Shown piece after piece: positions 42,756 through 53,072 of a stretch of DNA of 64,000 nucleotides (positions are counted from its first letter, which is position 1; each line of letters starts with the position of its first letter). The position numbers were made by a program, and so were the translations under genes. Location: assembly GCF_000238995.1 (NCBI RefSeq), contig NC_016638.1, positions 496,001 to 560,000 on the forward strand, in the 5' to 3' direction. This DNA comes from Mycoplasma haemocanis str. Illinois. Its GTDB lineage: Bacteria; Bacillota_I; Bacilli_A; Mycoplasmatales; Mycoplasmoidaceae. The notes beneath the pieces are model-generated. The model did no database searches and was not told the origin of the DNA. It saw nothing but the letters and a program-made list of their open reading frames with translations.

Positions 42756-43283
42756 ATGTCTGTGTTTGCATCGGGAATAGCGAAATTAATTTTGGGAAGT
42801 ACTGCAGTATCTCTGGGTGCTGCGGGAGCGCTAGTTAAATTGTCATTTGGAGAAATAAAAGAAGAATCATTAAAAACGACATCCATAAAGAGCAATGAAA
42901 AACAAGTTCCTAATATAGAGACAGAAAAATCTGATGCCCAACAATCAACGGAAGTCTCTGAAAGTGCAAAATCTCCAACAGAAACGTCTGTTGTCGAACC
43001 AATACCTGTTCCAAAGCCAGAATGTAGATTGCATAAATTAAAGAGTGAGTTCGAAGGTTCTTTTGAACCAACAACGAAAGAAAAGTTGCAAAGTGAGCTC
43101 TTATCCAAAAGCCAAAACTTTCAAGAGATAATGAAAGCATGCGAATTGGAAAGTAATAAAAATAAGGATGTCTTTGTGTCCAACAAAGGCGGTAAAGGTT
43201 GACTTTATTATCCCGATGATCAAACGAAATTAAAGGGTAAATTTGACAAATATCTAGGGACAGAAGCTTCTAGAAAAAAGTAG
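42756..43283 (+). CDS. F12A protein 2
   Basis: 175 residues. Leader SVFASGIAKLILGSTAVSLGAAGAL, KLSFGEIKEESLKTTS. Ser/Thr/Glu/Pro linker ending PVPKPECRLHKLKSEFEG. KACELESNKNKDVFVSN and WLYYPDDQTKLKGKFDKYL. A purine-rich AGGAGAAG lies about 15 bases before the ATG and could serve as ribosome binding site, unusual in this window. Confidence 0.9.
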
Positions 43284-43361
43284 ATTTCTATTTATATGAC
43301 TTTCAACGGAAGAATCTGACTACTGAAGAAGTTATTTTGAACTCTTTAACTTTTCAAAATT

Positions 43362-43925
43362 ATGGTGTTTTCATCAGGATCCTTTTGAGGAGGGATTTTT
43401 CTGGTTGGAGCGAGTGTAGGAGTAGGTAGTCTTTTAATACCGGAACAAATATTTGAAGTTCTTGAATTAACTTCGGCGAAAACAAAATCAGCAGGAGAAT
43501 CAAAAGAGCAGGCAAGCCCTGAATCAATAAAAGAGGATCCAAAATTAGAATCTATTTCAACATCTAGCTCTTCCGAAGGGAAATCAGATGTTAAAGAATC
43601 TAGCGGTGAAGTTAAGAATTCCGATACTTCTACAACTTTACCAAAAGTAGTTTCAGAAAAGACTGGATGCGTAATTCATCAATTAATTAGTAGTAGACCT
43701 TGACAATTTAAAAAATTTGGAAGTGGAGAATCATTTTTAAAGGGAAGACAAGAGACTGCTGCCTATAACAGAATAAAAGAAGCTTGTGCTAAAGCCAAAG
43801 GGGGAGATATCCTTATAACCAATAAATATCAATCTTGGTGATCATTGCGGCCTGAATGAGATTACATTGCGAAAGACCAAGACATAACTGAATTTAAAGA
43901 ATACCTTTCCCGAGATAGAAATTAA
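43362..43925 (+). CDS. F12B protein 2
   Basis: 187 residues. Leader MVFSSGSFWGGIFLVGASVGVG, LIPEQIFEVLELTSAKT. Linker rich in Ser, Lys and Glu. TGCVIHQLISSRPWQFKK, EACAKAKGGDILITN, SWWSLRPEWDYIAKDQDITEFKEYL. TGA is used for the leader Trp and two of the cluster Trp. Compared with B1 the first 60 bases are almost unchanged. Confidence 0.9.
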
Positions 43926-44298
43926 CAGAAGCCTGCGCTTGCGAACGCCAATAACTAATTCTCCGATTAAAGCAAAAAGTACTATCCCTAACTAAATAAC
44001 TTCCAGAATATACAATTACGAGTTCTTTAGATATCAGATAAGTTAGATTTGTTTAAATGATAGTTGTTCCATTTTTGTAATACAAAAGAAGATAGTATTA
44101 GACTGCATTCAAAATAAATCATTAATCTCACCTCCCTATCAAAATCGATGTTTTGAACAATTCCCTAGTCAGTATCAGACATAAATTTTGACTTACTTCA
44201 AGATAGGGTGCTCGTCTCTAAAATCCAAACATCCTTATATTTGAAGATAAAAATCACTATATATTTGAAATTTATTAAGAGGAATAAACATCATTTTT
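43926..44298. other. intergenic, no gene seen
   Basis: 373 bases, the longest gap in the F12 array. No ORF with family features on either strand. The last 35 bases (TATATTTGAAATTTATTAAGAGGAATAAACATC) repeat the conserved upstream element of F12A genes; the rest looks like unrelated AT-rich spacer. Confidence 0.45.
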
Positions 44299-44820
44299 AT
44301 GTCTATTCTTGCATCGGGAATAACAAAAATCATTTTGGGGGGTGCAGCCATGTCTCTGGGTGCTGCTGGAGCATTAAAGGGATTATTAGTTGGAGAGAGT
44401 AAAGAAGAATCATTAAAAACCACATCATTAAGGAGTGATGAACATCGGGATCTTCATGGGAAAGAGGGATCTGACATAAAACAATCGAAAACTGAGGAGG
44501 GAACGGTAGTTAAATCCTCATCAGCGGAAGGAACTACTCCCGCAGAAAAAAAGAAATGTAGATTACATAAATTAATGGGTGAGGTAGAGGGTAGATTTCA
44601 AGCAACAACTGAAAGCGAGTTGGATAGCGAGATTAAGAAGGAGAATAAGGGAGATTTCCAAGCTATAAAGAATGCGTGTGAAGATGCAAAAAATCACGAT
44701 AGGGATATTTTTGTCTCTAACAAACAAAGAAAAGGCTGGAATTATTACTCCGAAGATCAAACGAGATTAAAGAGTAAATTTGACAAATATCTAGGGGGAA
44801 TAAAAAGACCGACACAATAG
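44299..44820 (+). CDS. F12A protein 3
   Basis: 173 residues and open even in the standard code, because its single Trp (KGWNYY) is TGG. Leader SILASGITKIILGGAAMSLGAAGAL, GLLVGESKEESLKTTS. Shorter linker, then KCRLHKLMGEVEG, NACEDAKNHDRDIFVSN, YYSEDQTRLKSKFDKYL. Purine-rich AAGAGGAATAA about 15 bases before the start. Confidence 0.92.
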   Translation: MSILASGITKIILGGAAMSLGAAGALKGLLVGESKEESLKTTSLRSDEHRDLHGKEGSDIKQSKTEEGTVVKSSSAEGTTPAEKKKCRLHKLMGEVEGRFQATTESELDSEIKKENKGDFQAIKNACEDAKNHDRDIFVSNKQRKGWNYYSEDQTRLKSKFDKYLGGIKRPTQ

Positions 44821-44943
44821 TCTTTTTGAATCTTCCTTAAATGTTGTCGAGACATTTTTTAATTTAAGAAATACATGATTTATGACCTTAAAAACTAGCT
44901 ACATTCAAGGTTGTCGTTTTTAATTCCTTAATCTTTCGAAATT

Positions 44944-45504
44944 ATGGTATTTTCGTCGGGGTCTTTCTGGGGAGGTGTTCTTCTGGTGGGAGCAAGTATT
45001 GGAATAGGTAGTGTTCTGCTACCTGAGCAAATATTTGAAAGCCTTGAATTAACTTCGGCAAAAACACGATCAGCAGAAGAATCTAATCACAAGTCAGAGG
45101 AAGCCAAATCAGAATCTGTTCAAAGCACTAGTGCTTCTGCAGGACATTCGGAGGAAAGTTCTTCAAAAACTGCCGAAACAAGTCAAGCTTCTCCAGAAAC
45201 TAGCTCTAATACAAGTACTCCCGCAGTTACCCAGAAGAGTGGATGTACAATCCATAAATTAATAAGTTCTGTCGGTAAGTCTTGACAATTTGAAAAAGTT
45301 GAAGATAAAGATTCTTTCTTAAAGGGAAGAACTGACTCCTATAAAAGAATAAAAGAAGTTTGTGACAAATCCGAAGGAAAAAATATTCTTGTAAAAAAGA
45401 AGAATCAATCTTGATGACCGTGGAGACAAATGGAATGAGATTACGATGGTAAAGATCAAGATGGAGCCGAATTTAAGAAATATCTTGATGAAGTAAAGAA
45501 GTAG
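44944..45504 (+). CDS. F12B protein 3
   Basis: 186 residues. Leader MVFSSGSFWGGVLLVGASIGIG, here with TGG for the leader Trp, LLPEQIFESLELTSAKT. Ser/Thr/Ala-rich linker with SSSK and TSSNTST runs. SGCTIHKLISSVGKSWQFEK, EVCDKSEGKNILVKK, SWWPWRQMEWDYDGKDQ. Ends 70 bases before the convergent minus-strand gene. Confidence 0.9.
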
Positions 45505-45574
45505 TTACTTTCTCCTGCTAAACAAAGTCACAATATTGGTTGAATGCTAAATAGTTCCTCCAATTGTCGATTAA

Positions 45575-45937
45575 TTAACTGACCGTACAAAAGTAAAAAA
45601 CCTCTAAAAATAGATCTGCTCAAATTCCTGAAGCCATCTTTTTACTATTCTCTTTGCATTTCTGTTTGAAGGACTCTGGAGGAGAATCAGAATATGGTTC
45701 AGAGATATTCCAGTAATTAGACTTTGGTCCATACTCTTTAAATCTCTTCCAAGGACCATTCCAAGAATCAGAAGAATCATCACTCAAGAGAACGTTATTA
45801 GTGTGACGTCTAATCAACTGATCTATTCTTGTAGGAAAAGAAATTCGATATAAGCCTACAACCCCCCCTAGGGTAGAGGAAACTAACACAGTTCCAACAA
45901 TTCCTTTTAATAAAAGATTGGTGGTTTTAGGATTCAT
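45575..45937 (-). CDS. one-module F11-like protein, inverted
   Basis: 120 residues. Leader KTTNLLLKGIVGTVLVSSTLGG. SWNGPWKRFKEYGPKSNYWNISEPY is the W-W-Y...WxI pattern of F11 module one, followed by KCKENSKKMASG and a final YFCTVS. It therefore carries one Cys pair, as a half-length F11 protein. The Trp at 45620-45622 is TGA. Diverges from 46003 across 65 bases. Confidence 0.85.
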
Positions 45938-46002
45938 ATAAATTTTCGAAGAGATACAAAATAAGTTTAACTTATGACTGTTTTCAATATTTGTCAGCTC
46001 TT

Positions 46003-46671
46003 ATGTCTTTATATAAAGCATTAGGTCTTGCAGGAGGAACAGCTACTGCAATTGGAGGGGGAGTTTTGATATCTAAAACCTCTCTATTTCAAAATACTCC
46101 TAATCATGCCACCACCAAACGAAAAGAGACTTTTAGACAGAAATATAAGTTTGCTCTTTTTAATGAAGGAGATAACTTGTGAGATACTAGATTCTCAACA
46201 TTCTCCTCCGGAAAACAACCCACTCACCCCACGCTCGTGGAAGCCAAATCTAAATCTTCTGCCCAGGCAAGTGATGCTAAAGCTCTACATAAGCGAGGAT
46301 GTAGGGAAATATACGATTCTGAAATAGAAGGTGTTTCTTATCTGGAAGACTTTAAGGCTTACTGCTCAAAAACTGTGAAAGATGGAATTACAGGAACATG
46401 AATTGACCAAGCTAATACACAGGGGGATAAATGGAATCCAAAACTAACCTCCCTAAAAGATCACGATAACTCTAAAAATGGAATGCTCGATGACAAGTTA
46501 CTAGCTTTAAAAAATAAATTAACCACCGCTTCCACTTCTAATCCCACTTGAGACGATGAAAAACGTAAGGATTTAAAAGAATGATGTGAAATGGCTAAGT
46601 CATCAATATTCATGGGAGAAGAAGATAGTAAATCTAAGCATTCCAAGCTGTACTGCACAGAAGGTAACTAG
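46003..46671 (+). CDS. F1 paralog
   Basis: 222 residues. ATG 46003 preferred over TTG 45991 because MSLYKALGLAGGTATAIGGG then aligns with 16154. TFRQKYKFALFNEGDNLW, PTHPTLVEAKS, RGCREIYDSEIEGVSYLEDF, AYCSKTVKDGI, TWI, EWCEMAKSSIFMGE, KLYCTEGN. First of three consecutive F1 genes, as also at 15501-17473. Confidence 0.91.
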
Positions 46672-46691
46672 AGAATTTAAGTTTTTAAATC

Positions 46692-47342
46692 ATGAGTAAA
46701 TTAACACTCCCTTTAATAGGATTGGGTGGAGCAAGTACTGCAGCGGTTGGAGGATATATGTTCTTTATTCGGGGAGAAAAATCAACAGTTGAAAAAACCT
46801 TCAGGAGTACTTACTCCCAGGCCATCTTAAAAGAAAACGACAATTTGTGAAGTACAAAGCTTGCAGCTTTAAGGAGCGAAGGAAATCCCATTCATAAGAC
46901 ACTAATAGACGCAAAAGCAAAAGTCACTACATCAGAACAACAGGCCAAATCATTACTAGTAGAAGGTTGTAGAAAGATTTATGATTCCAAATTATCCGAT
47001 TCTCTTTATGAAAAGGATTTCAAAACCTATTGTTCCAAAACCATAAAAGATGTAATTCAGGGAACTTGAATTTCAGAAGCCCACGATGGAAGTGGGAGTC
47101 ATACTAAGTGAAATCAGAAGTTAACTAGCTTAAAGGAACATGCTGAGGCAACAAAGGGAGTTTTAAGCAAAGGGCTCCAAACATTAAAAGGACAGCTATC
47201 TAGCGAAGCTTCATCTACCAATTGAGATGATGCAAAAAGAAAAGTATTGAAAGATTGATGCGACGCCTCCAAAAAAGAAATATTTATGGGAGAAACAGAT
47301 TCTAGAGTTCTAAATTCCAAATCATATTGTTTAGAGAGTTAA
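46692..47342 (+). CDS. F1 paralog
   Basis: 216 residues. Leader MSKLTLPLIGLGGASTAAVGGYMFF. TFRSTYSQAILKENDNLW, VEGCRKIYDSKLSDSLYEKDF (Lys for Glu before IYDS), TYCSKTIKDVI, TWI, DWCDASKKEIFMGE, SYCLES at the end, with Ser replacing Leu before the YC. Twenty bases from the previous stop. Confidence 0.91.
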
Positions 47343-47365
47343 GATCAGATCTAACTTTTTAAATA

Positions 47366-47998
47366 ATGAGTAAAGTATTATTTTCCTTATTGGGGACGAG
47401 TGTTACAGCGGTAGTAGGATATATACTTTTTAAAAACAACTCTACTTCTAATCCAGAAAAGACCTTCAAAAACCAATATCCTGAAGCTATTCTAAAGGCA
47501 GAAAGTAATTTGTGAAATTCAAAATTTAAAAGCCTTAAGGATGGAGGACAACCTACACATGCAACATTAGCTTTAGCAAAAAGTAAAATAGGAAATGATG
47601 AAACAGAAGCCAAGACTCTCCACAGAAGAGGCTGTGAAGAAATATATAACTCTAAGTTTAAGGAAACTGCCTATTTGAATGACTTTCAGTTATATTGCTC
47701 CAAGAATTTAAAAGATGTAATAACTACTCCCAAAACTTGAATTACGGATGATAACACGAAAGGAAATAAATGAGATTCTAAGTTGACCTCTTTAAGCACA
47801 CATGACACTCAACAGGGAGAGCTGGATGAGTCTTTAAGTGCTTTAAAGACAACATTATCTCAGCTCTCTCAAAAAACGTGAACTAATGAACATAGAAAAA
47901 ATTTGAAAGACTGGTGTGATGCGGCCCAAACGTCAATATTTTCAGGAGATAAAGAGCTTAAATTTATTCATGCAGGTCTTTATTGCATGGAGGGTTAA
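47366..47998 (+). CDS. F1 paralog
   Basis: 210 residues. Leader MSKVLFSLLGTSVTAVVGYILF, shorter and with fewer Gly than usual. TFKNQYPEAILKAESNLW, PTHATLALAKS, RGCEEIYNSKFKETAYLNDF (Asn for Asp), LYCSKNLKDVI, TWI, DWCDAAQTSIFSGD, GLYCMEG. Five bases to the F4 gene that follows. Confidence 0.91.
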
Positions 47999-48003
47999 AT
48001 AAT

Positions 48004-48603
48004 ATGAATAAAATTGCGGTTATCTCCTTGTCTGGGTTGGGGGTGGCGGGAGCTGGAGGATGAGGTATTTATACCTTTACAAAAGAAAAGCCATCCACAC
48101 CCTTCTCTCAGAGAATAGACCTAGGTAGAAGGGTAATCTTAGAAACTTCCGGTACTTCCCATGATTCCACATGGGCGGAAGTGGTTAAAGAATATGAAAA
48201 TAAAGGAGATATTAAGGAAATACCTAAAGGTTCAAATGTTCAAGAGAAATTAAAGCAATATTGTCAAAATAACAAGTCCTCCACCTCTAACAATCTCGAA
48301 GAATTCAGGAAGTACCAAGATTATTGCACCCGGGAGAATCTCATGACAAAGCTTTCCAAGTCTTGAAATACCTCTAAGGATGAGAATAAATGAACATCTG
48401 CCGAAACCAATTACAAGGGATCTGCAAATACCGAAGGAGATTTATTAATTCCTAAAGATAGTGGAAACATAGCTAAAGCAAGCATAACAAAGAAAGACAT
48501 CATGAATCATTGTGAGGCAATATCTTCCAAGCCATTTATAAATGAAACGGATGCCGATTATAAAAGGGGAGAGAAGTGATGTACTATAACTAATAATGAT
48601 TAA
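48004..48603 (+). CDS. F4 paralog
   Basis: 199 residues. Leader MNKIAVISLSGLGVAGAGGW, STPFSQRIDLGRRVILETS. QYCQNNKSS...DYCTRENLMTKLSKSW, HCEAISSKPFINETDADYKRGEKWCTITNND. Close to 52464 and 22574. Its last eight bases overlap the next start (ATGATTAA), exactly as the F4-F5 junctions do, although the next gene is not a true F5. Confidence 0.91.
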
Positions 48604-49303
48604 TCCCGCCCTTGCAAAATCAGGAATAGTCGCCTTATCTGCCGGGTGTGTTGGGGCTGGGGGCTATTGTATCTATAGATTTCATAACTCTCATGAGAAT
48701 AGAACGGAATTAACTACTTCCGTATCGGAACTTTTTAAAAAGTCAAGAAACAAAGTTCTATTAACGAGTTCCTCAACTGTCGAAGAATGAAATAGTGCCT
48801 GAATAAGATATAGAGATGCAAATAAAACACAAGTTTCTGATGTATGAAATATCTCTGGATTTTCTAGTAAGACTACCGAAAGCAATGCATTTCAGGAATT
48901 TAAAAATACTTGTGAAAGTAAGTACTCATTAAGAGTTAAGGGAACTGAAGACATCAATTACAAGAGAATTCAAGATTGATGTACTAGACCTAAGAAAATT
49001 AAAGAGCTATTGATGGATGAAAAAGAGGTAGAGTTTATTCCTGAAAATGGGGCCGATTCAGATTGAAAGGCTTCTTGAAATACTTATAGAGAAGCGCATA
49101 AAGAATCCAATGGAACAAGTTACAAAGCAACAGATACCTGAACTTTAACTAACTGAAGCAACGATAAAGGAAACGACACTCTGTCTACCAACTTCAAATC
49201 TAAATGTTTAGAACAAGCGAAAAAGGATATTGTTAACGGAAAAGAAGATGAACTTTACACGCAAGTAAAGTCTTGATGTACTAGAAAAAAGTTAACGAAC
49301 TAG
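48596..49303 (+). CDS. F11 body on an F5-like leader
   Basis: 235 residues. The first 20 residues, MINPALAKSGIVALSAGCVG, resemble the F5 leader MANPALIKLSVVTLSAGGVS at 23160, and the gene occupies the F5 slot after an F4 gene with the same eight-base overlap. The rest is F11: WNSAWIRYRDAN, TCESKYSLRVKG...DWCTRPKKIKELL, WKASWNTYREAH, LTNWSNDKG, KCLEQAKKDI...SWCTRKK. About nine Trp are TGA. Best read as a recombinant of two families. Confidence 0.9.
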
Positions 49304-49312
49304 AAGAACTAA

Positions 49313-49918
49313 ATGAATCCATATAAAGTATTGGCAGGAATTGGTGGATTTGGAGCCACAGTAGGGGGAGGAGTATTACTCGCCCGTAGTTCCATATTTA
49401 AAGATAAAACAACAATAAGAGACAGACTTCAGAGATCCGGCTACTCTTTGAATGTTAGTGAAGAAAACTGAAATACGATTCTCCAAGAACATAACAAATC
49501 CGAACACGCAGCAAACACCAAGTTTTCATCCGAAAGTATAGATGTATCTACTTTAAAAGAAAAATGCTCTAGATACTTAGGTGAGGAAGATGATAATTTC
49601 AAATATGACATTGCCAAGAAATGATGTACAGAGCCTAGGAAAGTATCTGATTTTTTGTCTGCCTCGGGACTTACTTCACTAGCTACTGGAGATGAAAGTG
49701 CCAAAGATAAGTGAGTTAAATTAGAAGAGGAGTACCGAAAGAGTCAAAAGGAAAAACTTGTTGATCTAAATTTAAAGACGCCGAAAGATGATAACTCTTG
49801 AAAAGAACTTAGGGACAAATGCGGTAAGTTGCTAAACTTGAAGCCATGGGAAAATCATTATGAAACGGCCATGAAAAGTACTCAATTATGATGCATTAAC
49901 AATGCTGTTCCTGTTTAG
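49313..49918 (+). CDS. F10 paralog
   Basis: 201 residues. Leader MNPYKVLAGIGGFGATVGGGVLL, RDRLQRSGYSLNVSEENW. KCSRYLGEEDDNFKYDIAKKWCTEPRKVSDFLSAS, KCGKLLNLKPWENHYETAM...LWCINNAVPV. Followed after two bases by the long F1 variant at 49921, the same pairing as 55780 with 56379. Confidence 0.91.
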
Positions 49919-49920
49919 CA

Positions 49921-50697
49921 ATGCGTAGATCAGCTTTATATCTATTAGGAATAGGAGGGATCGGATTATCTGGTGGGGTAGGATATTTAGTGCTTAGGGG
50001 AAAAGGAACTCCCCAAGCTTTAACTAAACAAGCGAGAAATTTTCAGAATTCTAATGAAGAATGAGAGGAGTTGCCACGACAAATATGACCGGAAGGTACT
50101 TATGGTAATCTGTATTGAGGGATAATTTTGGATGCTACAAGCACTCCAGATCATATATGAGGCTATAGATTTTCAGATCTAAAAAAGGCCAATCCAAATA
50201 AGCCCGAGAATGAACCCAAAGATGTAAGCCACCCAAAACTAGTAGAAGCTATTTCTGCTGCCGACGAACAAAAGGCAAAAGCTTTACATAAGGAGGCTTG
50301 TGAAGAGATATTTAAAACAAATCTTAAATCCAATGGAGATGCAAAAGAATGAGGTGGAGATATGGAAAAATATTGTTCCCACAAAATAAAGGACAAGTTT
50401 GGAAATAAGGCCTATCAAAGTCATGATAAAAGTTGGTTTGACAAAAGAATTAAAGATCTTTCCGACAGGAATTTTGATGTTGGAAATTTTTGAATGATTC
50501 CTAGCAATGGTAGAGATGCATTTAGTGGTGCATGATCAGATGTTAAGAGCAACAGAGCCATTGAAGAACAGCGTGTTGAGCCTATAAATCAATACTGTAC
50601 TAACGCATGAGAAGAAGCTTACATAGGTACAGGAGAGGGTATTTTTAAATTTGAATTGATAAAGGCTTTTTGTTCTGATGATGAAATCAGATCTTAA
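49921..50697 (+). CDS. long F1 variant
   Basis: 258 residues, about 45 longer than ordinary F1. Leader RRSALYLLGIGGIGLSGGVGY. An inserted N-terminal section rich in Trp (LPRQIWPEGTYGNLYWG, HIWGYRFSDLKKAN) precedes HPKLVEA and ALHKEACEEIFKTNL (IF for IYDS), KYCSHKIKDKFGNKAYQSH, RIKDLSDRNFDV, QYCTNAWEEAY...AFCSDDE. The final Cys follows Phe. Related only to 56379-57188. Confidence 0.9.
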
Positions 50698-50769
50698 TTA
50701 AGACTTAATAAAACACTAAATCTCACTGTATCCAAATAGGTCGTAAATAAGATTCCTTCATTAATCATC

Positions 50770-51393
50770 ATGAATGTTCTTTTAAAAGCAGCTACTTTAA
50801 CTGGAGGTATAGGAGGAATTACAGCGGGAGGATATTTGACTTACTCTCATGTATTTCCAAAAAATAGAAAAACTATCCTAGATGCACTTAGATCTAAAAA
50901 CAAATCTCCAATAGAAGGAAATGAACACCAATGAACTCTCAAGAAAGATCTTTATTTGAAGAATCCTAATAATTTCAAAATAGTCTTTAAAGGATCTGAA
51001 AAGTCTAGCATTACTGAAGAAGAATTAAAGGAGTGATGCTCCGGCATTCTTAAAGATACTTATTCGGAAGAAAAAGCTTCTGACCTGTTGAAGGCAGAGA
51101 AATGATGTTCCAAACCCAATATAAAGGAAGCTTTATCTAAAGAAAGTCAGGAATTAATTCCTCTTTCTGGAGAATCTATTGATGCCTCTTGAAATAATAA
51201 AATCTCCACACATTCCAACGATGTTCAAAAAGAACTAATAGATGGATGAAAATTACCTGCCGAAAGCGGAGGAACAAACAAAGTTAGTTCTGCAGCCTTG
51301 CGTGATTCCTGTCGACAGAAAATAGAAAAGGAATATATCTCCAGCAGTGATACAGATTACACTTTGTCTAAAAAATGATGTTTAAAGTCATAA
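50770..51393 (+). CDS. F2 paralog
   Basis: 207 residues. Leader MNVLLKAATLTGGIGGITAGGYL, YSHVFPKNRKTILDALRSKNK, QWTLKKDLYLKN. ELKEWCSGILKDTYS, EKWCSKPNIKEALSKES, SCRQKIEKEY...KKWCLKS. Opens the second F2-F3-(F1)-F4-F5 series. The 72 bases upstream are non-coding and could hold a promoter. Confidence 0.91.
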
Positions 51394-51409
51394 TAAGGCT
51401 GTGTTTTAA

Positions 51410-51820
51410 ATGGCTAGTAAATACTTAATAGCAGGATTGTCTGTAGTTGGAGGAAGTGGGGCAGCAGCTGTAGGAGTTTATTCCATCAGATCCATCAATA
51501 AACCAGATTCAAAAGAGAATAATAAAACCATTTCTTTTGTTGAGTACTTAAAAGGCAAAAATAAAACAATTCTATCCACCTCCGACAATACTCACAATTC
51601 CGACTGAACTACTAAGCAAACCTCATATGGGCAGGCTACAGAAACAGATTTAATTACAAAGATAGAAAATTCACAAGAAACCCGGATACCTAAGAGTCCA
51701 ACTATAAAAGTCGAAGATCTAAAGAATTGGTGCAAAAGAAAATCATCTTCCCTCTTTTCAAATGAGGAAGATGTCGAATACAAGAAATTCTTGAAATGGT
51801 GTGTAAAGGAAAATGGGTAA
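51410..51820 (+). CDS. F3 one-module paralog
   Basis: 136 residues. Leader MASKYLIAGLSVVGGSGAAAVGVY. ISFVEYLKGKNKTILSTSDNTH, WTTKQTSYGQATETDLITKI, LKNWCKRKSSSLFSNEEDVEYKKFLKWCVKENG. Twin of 18700-19098 through the whole length. Last eight bases overlap the next start (ATGGGTAA), as in the twin. Confidence 0.91.
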
Positions 51821-52451
51821 AGCTTTAACGGCACTAGTCGGGATAACTGGAGCTAGTGTCGCGGGTGTTGGAGGTTATATGATTTCTACCAGGAGTGGGA
51901 ATGTTAAAACAAAAGACACTTTTAGAACCAAGTATTCCAAGGCCATCTTGAAAGATAATGATGACTTGTGAAATACTAAATTTGACCTTTTTAAAGGTAC
52001 TCATCAACCCACCAACAGGAAACTAGTTGATGCCAAATCTAAACATACTTCCAACGCCAGTGAAGCTAAGGACCTACACAAACAAGGATGTAAGGAGATA
52101 TATGATTCCCCTTGGCAAAACTCTTCCCACTTAAAAGACTTTCAAACTTATTGTGCCAGAAATGTGAAGGATATGTTTACTAAGCCTAATTCTTGAATTG
52201 AAGAAGATGCCAAGACATCTGGAAAATGAGACCAGAAGCTAACTAATTTGAAAAGTCATGAAGAAGATAAAAAAGGAGCACTAGATGCAGGTCTTAGGGC
52301 CGTTAAAGATAAACTTTCAGGAAATGATTCTTGAGATGAAACTAAGAGGAATTCTTTAAAAAGTTGGTGTAATGAAATTGGTAAAGAAATCTTCATGGGA
52401 GAGGAAGACATAAAGTTCAGTAATGTCACACTTTATTGCGTAAGCCAATAG
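51813..52451 (+). CDS. F1 paralog inserted in an F3-F4 junction
   Basis: 212 residues. Leader MGKALTALVGITGASVAGVGGYM. TFRTKYSKAILKDNDDLW, QGCKEIYDSPWQNSSHLKDF, TYCARNVKDMF, SWI, SWCNEIGKEIFMGE, TLYCVSQ. In the parallel series at 18700 the F4 gene follows F3 directly with an eight-base overlap; here an F1 gene occupies that junction and F4 follows 12 bases after it. Confidence 0.91.
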
Positions 52452-52463
52452 TGGTTATTGTTT

Positions 52464-53072
52464 ATGGGGAGAACGGCAATATTAGCGGCAGCAGGAATAG
52501 GAACTGTTAGCGTAGGAGGATTGGGAGCTTACCACCTTCTAAAGGATAAGCCTTCCACACCCTTCTCAGGAAGAATAAATACCAATAAGAGAATCATTTT
52601 GGAAACCTCTAATGATTCTCATGGAGCTGTATGGAAAGCGATAGAGGAAGAATATAAAAAGAACGGTAATATTAAAGGAATATCCCGAGATGGAGAAATT
52701 CAAAAGAACCTAAAGGAATACTGTCGAACTAACAAAAACTCTACTTCTAATAATGAATCAGAGTTTGAACAGTATAAACATTACTGTACCAGAGAAAATC
52801 TTATGACCAAACTATCCCAAGACAAAAAATCTTGAAATAACCATAAGGACGTAGAGAAATGAAAATCCTCGGAGAATACCTATAAAGCTCTTGGAAGTAA
52901 CGGGGGCGATTTACTCATACCAAAATCTCCAAGTGGAAATATAAATCCCAATGAAGTGAAAGTCAATGAGATTATTTCCCATTGTGAGGAAATATCGTTG
53001 AAACCCTTTATAAATGATCAAGATGTCGATTACAAACGAGGAGATAAGTGATGTACTCTAACTAATGAATAG
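52464..53072 (+). CDS. F4 paralog
   Basis: 202 residues from ATG 52464 (TTG 52458 would add only two residues). Leader MGRTAILAAAGIGTVSVGGLGAY, STPFSGRINTNKRIILETSNDSHGAVW. EYCRTNKNST...HYCTRENLMTKLSQDKKSW, HCEEISLKPFINDQDVDYKRGDKWCTLTNE. Eight-base overlap with the F5 start (ATGAATAG). Confidence 0.91.

Larger units (their letters stand above)
41479..45504 (+). repeat. alternating F12A/F12B array, three pairs
   Basis: Order A (41479), B (42120), A (42756), B (43362), A (44299), B (44944). Leaders, linkers and C-terminal domains are distinct between A and B and conserved within each. Upstream sequences are conserved too: A genes follow TTTGGAATTTATTA or TTTGAAATTTATTA plus a purine-rich AGGAGAAGATAACATC or AGAGGAATAAACATC; B genes follow TTTTGAA(T/C)TCTTTA-like sequence. 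A fourth pair is at 54410 and 55042. Confidence 0.85.
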
